From: Thermomucor indicae-seudaticae
Taxonomy: Eukaryota; Mucoromycota; Mucoromycetes; Mucorales; Lichtheimiaceae
NCBI GenBank assembly: GCA_000787465.1
Contig: JSYX01000207.1
Coordinates: forward strand, 1 to 40,532
DNA: 40,532 bases
Direction of reading: 5' to 3'
In this document: positions 8,436-18,812 of the stretch, piece after piece
Layout: each line of letters starts with the position of its first letter
Numbering within the stretch: position 1 is the stretch's first letter
Translations under genes and position numbers: made by a program
Notes under the pieces: model-generated
Seen by the model: the letters and a program-made list of their open reading frames with translations, nothing else
Database searches by the model: none
What the model was told of the DNA's origin: nothing

Positions 8436-11078
8436 GTGTCAGTGACGTCAACAAGTGCGTCCACGTTTCCGCTGCCGCCAGCTGAAACTCTTTCACAGCA
8501 CCAGAAGCCAAAAAGAAAGAAACGCCTCTCCGAAGACGGGTTCAATGTGGAATTGGAAAAAGTAAAAAGAACACTGTTGGCATCGAAGCGGCCACCGGGA
8601 GGCATTTACGACGATGCCGATCAAATAAAGCTCTCAACGACTGAACACCGTCGGGTAACGGGTGGAAACGGCCGGTTGAGGTGATGTACGCAGTACCCGT
8701 TGGGTAAAGGCAAACAGTTCCTAGTTTCAAACCGTCACCGACAGCCGGGTAACCGTTCGTTTAGCGGTCTAGTCGCGTTTAGCCGACCTGCGTACGATTT
8801 AACCCCACACTTAAGCTTCTGAATTCCGTAGATTCATTTGCGAGGCAGTGCAACGACATCTATGAGCGGATTTCGACTGCCTTATGTTCAGGGCATGTAC
8901 AAAGCGAAGAATGTTTTCCAAAGAACATAAACCAGATGTCTGCAAGCAAATCAGAGCCCTTTTGAAGGTGATCCGAGGAATCGCAGCGTACTTGGCAATT
9001 TGAGATACCGGAGTTCCGCCATACCACAACCTTCTTTGCTCTTTTGCTCACGATCGACACGTACTTTCGCGACATCTACTGCTCACCCACCGGCCGGGTT
9101 GTCAAAGATTAGATCTTGGTCAAAAATTCATAGCCTTGGAGACGGAATGCGTGGGAATAAATAAAATATCGGGATACCTGTTGGTTTGCGGCCGGTTGAG
9201 CGCCTCCAGCCGTTACCCTTCCGATAGGTGCTTTCGGTTGGTCAACTGTCGGGTACGGGTAACGGGTATACCCGGCAGGATTGAGAGTGCCTTAGCAGTA
9301 TCCTGTTCATACAGTATCGATTTCTATTAGCAGAAATCACGACGTCCTTGATCAATGGCAAACGTATGTGAAGCGGACTTGGCCTGAGATGATTGCAAAC
9401 GTATCAGGAACTTGCGGCACAGGCTGCCGATGCACGCCCAATGATACCTGCCCCGGAGCGAATTCGCAGCTATGAGACGATCCAGCGCAAATTGCGGCAA
9501 GTTCTTCCCGAAGAGCATCCTGATCTATTTCTAAAGCGACTTCAGGAAACAGCTGTTGAGGTGACGAACACTGACGGCCATAGTACGGGCGCTGATGATT
9601 GAAGGCGTGCAAAAACGGTTTTCTGTGGATGAAAGCGGAGTAGTACATCTTAATGCTGCCGCTAATAGTAATGCGCTGCTAAGCATTGAAGACTGTTTAC
9701 CAAAGAATATGGTGCGCAACCCGGAATATTTGAAAAACGACAAGTACATCAGCGCAGCACTTCTCCCAAACATATTGCGACTATGTCTGAGAACAGCGAT
9801 TTTCACAAGCCATTCACGGACGAACACGTACAGTGTGTATTCAGACGGGACATATCGGCAGCTTACCTTACAGACAGCAAGCGTTGCTGAGATGCATCCG
9901 CTTTGGGCTGAACTGTTTGTAGAAGTACAAACAGTGACCAAAGTGCCTGGTCTATCAGAGACAGTCAACGCCGCTGTGCTTGACATTGCGAGCAATATAA
10001 GGAATATGTGGAATACTAATATCTTCGATCATTCTACTTATATACTTCCGAGGAAGATTTGCGTCAGAGCGGGAGAAAGGATTCAAGGAGCTTGTATCGG
10101 CTGAGGCGGCTAAAAAAGAGGAAGGAACGACAAACGAAGTTGAGCCGCACCATAAATTGGCAAAGAATTCGCAGAATGAAGACACATATACAAGAATGTC
10201 TTCATCACATTAATGACGGGCAAGGAAAGTAGGAGACTGCGACTTGGAAGCGAACGACTAGAGAAAATGCATAGCTATATGTCCAGTAGCGACACTGCAA
10301 TGGTCGAGGCAGTCCCCGGTGACAATGTTGAAGAAGCAGAAGTTGTTGTGCCATTGCTTTTGAATCTTGGACTGGCTGAAAAAACTGTGCAAGGACTGAC
10401 GGTAGACGGTCTAACACGAGAACCAAAATCCACAGAGGAGCAACAGGATGTAAAAGACATCCCAGCAAGAAGGACCCGGAGTCTGGTCAGCTTTACGAAA
10501 ACGTTGCTTTACGATTCTATAGCGATGGATGAGCTACCTTCGGAAATAGAGGATGAATGGAAATCGGATATGCCAGCAAAAGACGACCCAAAGTCGATCG
10601 CTATGCAGCTACCACTTGTCATCATTTCAGATACTGATTCAACGGGTTTCCGGCTATGATGAATCCACCAGAGACATATGCCCTATCGTCAGTCCTGCCA
10701 AGATCCACTCTTTGGACATCGATGCAGCTGCCGTTTCTGAGATCATGGGAAGCCCTGCCGTTGACGATAATGAATCAAAACAACCAACCGATCTCTTCAA
10801 GCAGATGGGCCAGAGTAAACAAGGAGGCAACCGTTACTGCCTTTTTCGATCTCTCGGAAATTAAAGAATTGTGTGCGCAGAATGGTATCATTTTCCAACA
10901 TCACCTCGTTTACAAGCCTGACGGTACCGTTCAGTTGACCTGCGAGTTAGATCCATCTCAGTCAATGCCACGCTGGAAAAGATCCCAACCACGACTCACC
11001 GGTAACAGGTGCGGCGTCCGTCCTTGCCACAGCGGGATTACTGACAAATACTGTCGAGGCGCACAAAACTTACATTGA
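8436..11078 (+). pseudogene. Broken gene of unknown family, split by an inserted element
   Basis: Protein-like segments follow one another on the plus strand in changing frames: 8436-8626 (basic, ends RPPGGIYDDADQIK), 9335-9405 (LDQWQTYVKRTWPEMIANV), 9405-9555 (PEEHPDLFLKRLQETAVEVT), 9560-10040 (LTAIVRALMIEGVQKRFSVD and on to NIRNMWNTNIFDHSTY), 10035-10212, 10213-10645, 10640-10840 and 10830-10965 (FDLSEIKELCAQNGIIFQHH). Most joins lack splice signals and need 1-bp shifts, so I read it as a pseudogene rather than a spliced gene. Residues 9595-9990 form the longest intact part. I do not recognise the family. It may be a multicopy transposon-associated ORF. Confidence 0.45.
8630..9295. mobile_element. 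Non-autonomous hAT-like DNA transposon (candidate)
   Basis: The left edge CTCTCAACGACTGAACACCG and right edge (reverse complement CACTCTCAATCCTGCCGGG) are imperfect terminal inverted repeats. Just inside both ends are clusters of GGGTAACGGGT-like motifs (8655-8760 and 9215-9275, for instance GGGTACGGGTAACGGG), the usual form of subterminal transposase-binding repeats. The 660-bp interior has no credible ORF. It interrupts the protein-like sequence on either side. No clean 8-bp target duplication could be picked out by eye. Confidence 0.45.
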
Positions 11079-11448
11079 ATGATATATGCGTCGCTTGCGA
11101 TGCTTTTTGTGCTGACTAACAACCAATATGCGCGATAGAAGGCTTTCGGCATCACTCATCACCAGCGCCAAAAGTAGGTTTTCTGTCGGTGCAAAATGCA
11201 CTTTCCAGTTGGCGCAAAATATCACGTATAATTACGATATTTTAGCAGAATTGATTGTGGCTGCATAAACTTGACGGGAATTGTTCACGCTGACGGATAT
11301 GCATAGACGAAAACGGCCATCGATGGATTCACCTTTTGGGGCTGCTCAACAATGAAGGAAAGATCATGCAGCGGACAAGAAAAGGACCAAATTTGGATAA
11401 ACGGCCTTTCCCTGTGCTTCTTCCTTTTTCTTCCAATGTTCTTTGAAG
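11079..11448. other. Intergenic; may hold unresolved 5' exons of the DDHD gene
   Basis: A frame at about 11342-11435 (LLNNEGKIMQRTRKGPNLDK) looks coding and points toward the DDHD gene, but no phase-consistent splice to the exon ending at 11493 could be found. Nothing else is supported. Confidence 0.35.
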
Positions 11449-13512
11449 CGACTTACGTACCGTCACCTCAACTCTCGGCAAGTAGCACCGTAGGTAAGGT
11501 GGTAAAGGCTAGACAGCAACGGAGCCGAAGCGATAAGCAATAGCTTTGGTCACCCGCGATCTTGCGATTTTCCCCGATCGTTCTTTGATCGTCTCACCTC
11601 ATTCGTGCTCTTTGTTTGACAGATGACCTGAGCTCACCATTACTCTCGCCGTCTCTTGAACCTACCACGACCACGGACGAACCGGAAGCACAGAGCTCTG
11701 GCCCTGTTGACCATGTCATATTTGTTATACATGCAAGTAGTGGCATAGGAAAGAATTGAATTGAATATTTAATGCTAAGAAAGAAGGGGAGATAGGGTAT
11801 AGGACAAGTAGGTTAAAGATGTATGTGTGTAAGGTCCATAAGGCTGAATCATTTTGTCGCAGCAAACGGAACAGTATGGACAATTCTATGAGCATAGTAA
11901 GTCTTTTCTCTATCTTTTTGAGCGACAACCAGCTCAATTACGTACGAACGTACGTATTAGTTGAGAATCTTCGGGAAACGACACGTCAAGTGTTACAAGC
12001 CAAAGTGCCGGACCATGCAGTGCGTATCGAATTGATCCCGATCGAATGGCACCGACATATTCACGAGCAGACGGATCCGACGATGAACAAGATCACCTTA
12101 AAATCGATACCCACCATCCGACTCATTGAAAACGAGTATCTGGCTGATATCTTGTATTATTTTTCCAAGGAACGCGGGCAAAGTATCATTGACAATGTGA
12201 CGGGCCTGTTCAATACGTCGTATCACAACTTTTTGGAGAAGCATCCAGATTTTCATGGCAAAATTGCGATTATCGGTTACTCGTAAGTTCTTTTACAAAA
12301 TTACCCGTAGATGGATCGAATTGGCTAAAGCTGCTGCTGTTGTTTCTTAAAAGACTTGGAGGCATCATCACCTGGGACATCTTGTCTCATCAGCGGCAAC
12401 CGGCTTCACCCGAAGAAGAAGCCGATTACAACAAGCTAGATATCAAGTATCCCAAACTGGACTTTAAACCAGACTATTTCTTTAGCTTTGGATCGCCTCT
12501 GGGCGCTGTCTTGACGATACGCAACCAATCTCCAATCTATTATCATCCAGACCATGACATTGTCTTTGAAAATGTCTTTCATCCCTTCGATCCATTGGTA
12601 AGACAAAAATTTCACGTGCAAATGGCGGCCACCATTCTGATATCCCTCATGCAGGCATACCGATTTGAACCCCTCATTAATGATTATTATACCGATCAGC
12701 CAGCTGTCCTTGTCGACCGATCGATCCCCTTGGGACCCTCATTTTCTCTTCCGTCACTTCCATCCATTCCGATAAGTAGTGCTAGTTTATTTTCGTTCTT
12801 CTCGTGGAGGTCAAGTCAGCAGCAGCAGGAAGAAGAAGCAGCGCAGCAGAATAGCAAATTCATGTCGTCATTCAGCTCACTATTCCAGTACTTTTCGTCA
12901 TCCAAAGAAAAGGAAGGGCCAAAAAGTGAGCCAGGGATTGTCACGTGGGATCCCGTGCGGGACGAAGCACGTAGGCAAGTACTTGAGCAACAACGACAAG
13001 AACATCGACCTGTGATGCGGATGCGGTCCCGGACGTTTGGAACATTACAAGATCTCAAACAAGATAGTAATCAGACGCCTCAAAAGGCCAAAAGGTCACA
13101 GCAGCAACCCCAACATCATCTGGTGGAAGTACTGGGAATCGATGGTGTAAGAATGGATATGTTGGAACAACTGCAGCAACAATGGTCGCCGTTGTTGGCA
13201 AAGCAGCAGCAGCAGCAGCAGCAACACGAGAACGTGCCGCCTGATGAAATGGCCAAAGCCGATATTGCAAAGGAGACCACAAGGACAAGCACTGGCAGTG
13301 ATGAGGATGACAAGAGCGAGGCGGAGGCAGCCAAGCAACAAAAGACGTTGCCAGGCAATCGGCGAATTGATCATGTGCTGCAGCCGGAAAGCTTCATGAG
13401 CATGATTGCGAATGAATACCTTGTGGGTATGCGAGCCCACTTTTCGTACTGGACAAACAAGGATTTGTTGTGGCATATCGTTAGAAAATTAGAAAACTTG
13501 AATGATACATAA
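11449..13512 (+). CDS. DDHD-domain phospholipase A1-like protein (5' end unresolved)
   Basis: Exons: about 11449-11493, 11623-11732, 11796-11807, 11863-11896, 11961-12282, 12354-12597 and 12655-13512; all internal phases agree (about 540 visible aa). The family (PA-PLA1, DDHD1/2, Sec23IP; yeast YOR022C) hydrolyses or binds phospholipids in the cytosol or on ER/Golgi membranes. The oxyanion-side motif VIFVIHGIGQ is assembled from three exons, including a 12-nt microexon that encodes GIGQ. The nucleophile motif GYSLGG has its Ser codon split (TC|A) by the intron 12283-12353. The DDHD part holds FKPDYFFSFGSPLGA, NVFHPFDPLAYRFEPLI (across the 57-nt intron 12598-12654) and RIDHVLQPESFMSMIANEYL with AHFSYWTNKDLLWHI. 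A Gln-rich, low-complexity insert separates these. The intron 11733-11795 is GC-AG. More N-terminal exons probably exist upstream. Confidence 0.85.
11796..11807 (+). other. 12-nt microexon (GIGQ) of the DDHD gene
   Basis: GGTATAGGACAA is flanked by GATAG on the left and GTAGGT on the right. Including it joins IH to QTEQYGQFYEH as IHGIGQQTEQYG, restoring the conserved HGIGQ motif of the family. Skipping it keeps the frame but loses the motif. Confidence 0.8.
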
Positions 13513-13547
13513 TAATTCGCTGAATACAGCACTTTATTTGATCTTAA

Positions 13548-14322
13548 TTAAAAGGCAGGAAAGAGCCAGCTTTCCATGTATTGCTGCTGCTGCTGTTGTT
13601 GTTGTTGTTCAGGAATGGTCATGGTGTTGTCCATAAACATCAACTGGTCTGTGGGTTGATAATAATCGTAGTCGTAATAGTAGCAATAGTAAAAGAGTTG
13701 TGGGTCGCATGTTGGATCAGGCGTGAAAGAAGTAGAAGGAACCGGATCTTCGCTACTGACAGTAGGAGGAGGAGGAGGAAGAGGGACCTGTTCTTGCTGT
13801 CGTTGTTGTTGCTTAACGGTTCGTTGCTTCTTCTTGTTGTTGTTATTGGCACGGCGCTTGCTGCGCGCAATCTGCTGCTCACCCAGTAAGCGCAGTTTGG
13901 CCACAATCGATCGTGATTCCTGAACGTCCTGTTCAATCTTGGTCATGCAAAAGGGTTGTTGGTTGACTTCTGCCAGTGACTTCAGCGAATCCATGTCATC
14001 TTCAATACGCCGGATACAGTCTTCCAAGTGAGACAGACGGTCAATGTAAGGATCGTCCGTCGGAGGTTGCGTATTGCGTGCGCGACGACAGGTTGGATAG
14101 CCGCATAGTTTGTCTGCTGCTAGACATCGACTGCAGCTAGGACGACGTCCATCACAGCGGATCTGAGCGAAAAAAGGGTGTGAGTTACAGGTAGAGAGAA
14201 TATATATAGAGAGAGAGAGAGAGAGTATAGGCTACCTTCTTATGGTGACAGCGTGTACAGGCAATAGATGTCCGTGTTCTTTTACCGGTGTTGAAAGCCT
14301 CGGAACTGTTGTTGTTGTCCAT
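13548..14322 (-). CDS. Zn2Cys6 binuclear-cluster transcription factor
   Basis: Exons 14322-14236 and 14162-13548 (233 aa). The fungal-type cluster spans the splice junction: CTRCHHKK joined to IRCDGRRPSCSRC, followed by LAADKLC. That is the standard C-x2-C-x6-C ... C-x2-C-x6-C spacing, at about residues 21-49. A predicted coiled coil follows (DRLSHLEDCIRRIEDDMDSL), as is usual for dimerising members, then a basic Asn/Lys-rich stretch, a Pro run and an odd Tyr/Asp-rich segment (YYCYYYDYDYYQ), then a polyQ tract near the C-terminus. There is no fungal_trans middle domain, so the protein is short for the class. Target genes are unknown. It lies 35 bp tail to tail with the DDHD gene. Confidence 0.9.
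14202..14225. repeat. (TA)n(GA)n microsatellite in an intron
   Basis: ATATATATAGAGAGAGAGAG-type sequence within the single intron of the Zn2Cys6 gene. On the transcript it reads as a CT-rich tract. Confidence 0.75.
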
Positions 14323-15429
14323 CATCTCAAAGAGAAGATAAAGAGAACGAGAGATCACCCTTTATATATTATATACCCCATAAGAGCTTCTGTCACTGTG
14401 ATCCCCACATGCCCAATTTTACAAGGACGATCTAAGCCCAAACCCACCTAAACATGCATCAGGCTTCGTCATTGTCCGCTCGGTTCGAACTAGAAGGCAG
14501 GAAGCTTCCAAAGAGAAATGAGATAATCATACTTGTAGAAATTCAACTTATGTAATTACATTATTCCTATGCATTCATGCACCAGTTTGCTATCGACATG
14601 AAACTGCGGGTGATCCAGATTTTTTGGCACTATGCTTCTATTGCCTTTACTATCTACCTAGTAAGAACGATTGATTGGATGTCTAGCCTAAAGAAGATAC
14701 GGCAAACAAAAGACGTTAGACCCGTAAGTGCGCATCTTTGTTGGTAGAAGAAATATATGGCAAGAGCCATTGCGGTTTAGCAGCGTCACCTGGTGCATCC
14801 CTTGCATGCATGTAATCGCGCTAAAGCCTGTCACTGCAGAAAAAGAAACAGACAGCTTGTGATCGAGACAACCAACCCTATTTGTGGTTGCATCAAATGA
14901 TGTTTCCTGCACAAAACATGTGCGTCTGTGCCTGTGCATATTGGGAGAAACGATATGGACTCTCTCTCTTTTTTATGGTTTATAACATAATGGATCTCAT
15001 GCAGCGTCATCTTTATGCATTATTAAGCCGTCCAAAGTGTTCTTTGCTTTATTTGCTCGGTTCGATGATGACGCTTCTATAATATATCGCAACTTGTACA
15101 GCAAGTAAATCCAAACGGAAACCCCAATAGAGCTGGCGCAAAGAGTTAGTTTCCTAAGGAGCCTGATATGACCGTAGAAGATCAGCGACCTATTTCGCTC
15201 ATACCTATTTAAAGCATCATGATATCCTTCTTAAGCCACTCTTGCTATTATCTAAGCAAACGTTCCTCGTAGCAACTGGCTGTCAATTGGACAAGCTGGT
15301 ATCTCTGTGATACAGGGCTATTGGGGCAATCACTGTTCCAAGGTTTACCCAAGAAAACTCTATTTGTTACCCGTGAGAGTCTTTTTCTCTTTTTCTTCCT
15401 TCTCTACCGTTTTCCTTCGACCGAGAAAG
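14323..15429. other. Intergenic, divergent promoters of the Zn2Cys6 and PEBP genes
   Basis: About 1.1 kb between two diverging starts. The frames inside are short and not protein-like. A pyrimidine-rich tract lies just before the PEBP start (about 15378-15420). No RNA gene or mobile element was recognised. Confidence 0.5.
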
Positions 15430-16176
15430 ATGCCATTGCTCACGACGGATATGAATATCACGGGTGCCTTGAAGAAGGCTGGACTTATCCCAGAATGTCC
15501 GCAGTATGCTACAATAACCGAAAAGTGAAACGACGGACTCATTTGCTGTTCTCATATACAGTGATCGTTGAAGGTTTCTCACCGTCCACTTTGCTTGAGA
15601 TCAAGTATCCAAGCGGTCAAGATGTGGCGCTTGGCAATCGCTTAAAGGAAGCGGATGCTGCGCAGAGACCCAGCGTATTTTTCGTGCCTCCTGACGAAAC
15701 CGCTGCCTACACCCTGGTTATGGCAAGTTGTGAATCAAATCACGAACGATATTAGTCTTTCTTATTTTTTTACTTGATCAAGGTGAATCCTGATGTACCT
15801 TCCGCAACCGATAACAAGTTTGGGCCCTGGCGTCACTGGGTCGTCGTGAACATCTCAGGTGGGCATCGCCGATAAACAAATCATGCTTAGTTGTTTATTG
15901 ACAGCACCCTGATCTGCAGGTTCCAATTTGGCCGATATCCAAGAAGATTCGAGACAGCAATTACCCTACATTGGCCCAGGTGCAGACCCAAACACAGGAG
16001 ATCATCGTTATGTCTTTCTACTGTACAAACAAGCAAGCCATGACTATACCTTCCCAGATATGTCTTATCCCGTGATACCCAACCGACGTAACTTTGATGT
16101 GAAACGACTTGCCATTGAGAAGGAATTGGAACTCGTGGCTGCCAACTACTTCATTTGCGCTGCGAAAGAAGAATAA
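15430..16176 (+). CDS. Phosphatidylethanolamine-binding protein (PEBP/TFS1-like)
   Basis: Exons 15430-15496, 15562-15722, 15783-15858 and 15920-16176 (186 aa, the normal PEBP length). Family signatures: ALKKAGLIPE at the N-terminus, LLEIKYPSG, then YTLVMVNPDVPS (the DPDxP-type anion-binding segment, here N-P-D), FGPWRHWVVVNI, and GPGADPNTGDHRYVFLLYKQ, where the conserved HRY lies beside the ligand pocket. PEBPs are small cytosolic proteins that bind phospholipid headgroups; the yeast member TFS1 inhibits carboxypeptidase Y and Ras-GAP. Any such role here is inference. Intron 2 (15723-15782) starts GCAAGT. The first intron donor (GTCCGC at 15497) is weak but is the only phase-consistent choice. 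The start ATG is followed by MPLLTTDMNITG. Confidence 0.9.
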
Positions 16177-16388
16177 CCCAACCAACGTATGCGTATAATG
16201 GACCTTCATCTTTTTTTCTTTTCTTTCCTTTTGTACACGGGCGTGATGGAAAAGTGTTTTATGCAATATGATGCAAAACATTAGAAGGGAAACTAATTTC
16301 CCAGACAATGGGTAAAAAAGAAGAGAAAAGGAGAAGCATCCATTAGAGAAAGAAAAGACAAAAAGAGGGAGAGAAAAGGAACGGAAGA

Positions 16389-16861
16389 TTAGAAGCCATG
16401 GACCTTGATCTCGGATTTCTTGGCTATCTGTTCCTTGACGAGGAATTCAGCAATCTTTAGACGCTGATCGCCCGAAAGCTGCAAAACTTGTCCAAGTTCC
16501 TCGTCATCGACAATGGTACCGTTACAAGCAAACTCCTTCTTGAACACTTTCAAGATCTTCTTGCTGTCGTATTCCTTTGGAAGACCCTGCAGAGTCGTAA
16601 GGGTCTTTCGGCCGTTACGTTGCTGAATGCGCAAATCTAAAGTAATGTTAGTTACTGATGTTACCAGCTGATGTTACCAGCGAATGCGGAAACAGATCAA
16701 CATACGGATATAGTTGGTGGCCTTGGGTGACTTTTCCTCTTCAACGTCAGCAAAAGGATCTAACGGCAATAATCAGGTTAATCCCGAGGCCGACTAAACA
16801 ATAACAATCCCCATCTCGTAGTCTTACCGAAGGAAGCGTTCAGTTCTTCAAAGTTGGACAT
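16389..16861 (-). CDS. SUI1: Translation initiation factor eIF1 (SUI1)
   Basis: Exons 16861-16828, 16759-16706 and 16636-16389 (111 aa, normal for eIF1). It begins MSNFEELNASFDPFADVEEE and continues NYIHLRIQQRNGRKTLTTLQ, the diagnostic SUI1 block, then GLPKEYDSKKILKVFKKEFA, CNGTIVDDEELGQVLQLSGD and a C-terminus ending KVHGF. eIF1 binds the 40S subunit near the P site and enforces accurate start-codon choice. Both introns fall in the 5' half and agree in phase. It converges on the PEBP gene, with 212 bp between the stops. Confidence 0.97.
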
Positions 16862-18812
16862 GTACGGTGGGCTGTCTCAATAGAAACTTTTTTCTTCTTC
16901 AGACGACGAGATGAGAGAAAACGGATTTCGTGGGGATAGGCTCGAGCTTTGAAAATGAGAGAGCGGAGACCGTGACGATTTACTGACGTAAGTCGCAGGT
17001 GGCTTTTTATACCGCGCCAGCGTTGCCGCAGTAGAAGGAACTTGGCCAATCGGCTTGCGGATATACTGCTTGAATTTGAGGGACGAATCCGAAGAGAGAA
17101 CGACTGTTCCAAAAGGAAATGCCCAGTATATGCTCCTGATTATGAAACAATTACAGCGCCTGTGTTGTCTCTCATGAGCTACTTGTAGCGACGATTGATT
17201 CCGGAAAGTTCGCTTTGAAATCAGCTTGACAACCTGGTCTACTTTCATACCGTCTCTATTCCGTTAGCTGTGCATTTCGACGTGGTTCTTTCGATCCATA
17301 GGTTGATTACGGAATCAACTCCGTAACTTAGTATTCTTCCAGATCTGCTTAGAGTGTGAATATGCTCACTTGATCCGCAGTGTGCTCATCTGTACTGACT
17401 GAAAAGTCAGTGCCTTTCAATTGTTGACCTTTGACATGAAGCAGCTGGAAAGTGATCCTTCAATTTTCGTTATTGAAGCAATTGCTCCTGCATGAATATG
17501 AAGAACATGCGTTTCCGAAGGATCGACTTTATACTGCATGTGATGGTTTCCCGGTGTATCTTGGTACCTCTCTGATATTGTTCAAGAAGGTTAGTTCGAC
17601 TTTCTGCCACAATGAAAGGTAGAAATAGTCAAGAATATGTCTTTCCGGGACGACAACAACAACGAATTCATTATTATGCAAGCAAGCAAAGTTATCAGCT
17701 CGGTCTATCTCAGGTGCCAAGGCGATAAGCGTACTATGTCACTTGAATCATTCCGATAATCAATCAAGATGCGCCGCTGCAAAACAAAAAGACTTTCGGA
17801 TATGACTGGAATTAGGCATGGCTTGCAGAAAAAAACAGAAAATCAGGGTTCTTTTCGATGTGGCATTGTTTATAGCACTCGCTGATTCCCTTCGATAAAG
17901 GGGGCGTCCGAAGAGATTCGAATTCTACGCTTTCACCTAATGCAGTGACTGGAACCTAGGGGCAATTAGCGACATTCATGACAACTTGGACTCGTCGATC
18001 AAGCTTCGTTTCTCAATGGCCTGCTGCTGTGAATTAGATATTTAGACTTACGAGTGTAGTGCTTCCAATCATTATGCGTTTCTACTTCGAACAAGCGGCC
18101 ATCTTATAGCAGCGCCCCTATCAGCATTGGTTTTATACATCGCGTTACGTCCACCTGCCAAATAAAGCGTACAATGCTCGACGGACTGTAGATCTCAATA
18201 TCGATAGGCGAGGGGTGGACTTCTCCTGGGCGGCTTTACTCCAGCCTAACAAAAAAATCTCAATATCGACTTTGGTCTGTGTACTCGTGGTAAGATTATG
18301 GAAACTTGACAGTCTATCGAATATAATGTTGCTGAGAGAGTTGGGGTATCTCCCAAGTCCAAAGTGGTCTAGACTGTAGAGCTGTCCCTCCAACCAACAT
18401 ATTCTCAAAAGACAATGCTCTTGACCAGTAGTATATCACTCCTGATCCAAGGGTGCAAGACGTTTTTCTCTTTTCCACGCCAGTTGATATCCCTGAAGGC
18501 AGATTCCTCCCTTGTATCTTTCCCACTCTTGTCTTGCTGATGTGTAGGTAGCTATTCTGCGTCACACAGCACGAAACCCACGACTTCTTTTGTATCCATC
18601 TACCGAGATCGAATACCAGCACAGGCTTTGGGTACAGTGACTAAAATCGAAGACTTGGCGCAGTGCGGCTGATCCAGGGAGCCAAGTTGCTATATTGGGA
18701 GCACTGGTTGTGATAACACACACGGCGTGCTATAGAGAACAAAGTTTCAGGCACCATTCGAACACTCTGAAAAGCCCAAAGAGAGTTTTTTTTACTTTTG
18801 TTCGTAAAGCTC
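16862..18812. other. Gene-poor stretch
   Basis: The first few hundred bases hold the promoter and 5' UTR of eIF1 (minus). The frame at 17248-16877 (minus) is open but looks low-complexity and basic, without a domain. From 17.3 to 18.8 kb only short frames with no recognisable motif are seen. I see no RNA gene here. Confidence 0.5.

Noticed and set aside
12779..13476. Open frames on both strands overlapping the DDHD last exon
   Set aside because: Caused by Gln/Ser-coding CAG/AGC-rich repeats, which give long Cys-, Leu- or Ser-runs in other frames.
13581..13923. Plus-strand Leu-rich frames over the Zn2Cys6 gene
   Set aside because: Antisense of Gln/Asn-coding repeats; the minus-strand Zn2Cys6 cluster is decisive.
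16877..17248. 123-aa minus-strand frame upstream of eIF1
   Set aside because: No domain, biased composition, and its position fits the 5' leader of eIF1. It could be a small gene, but nothing supports that.
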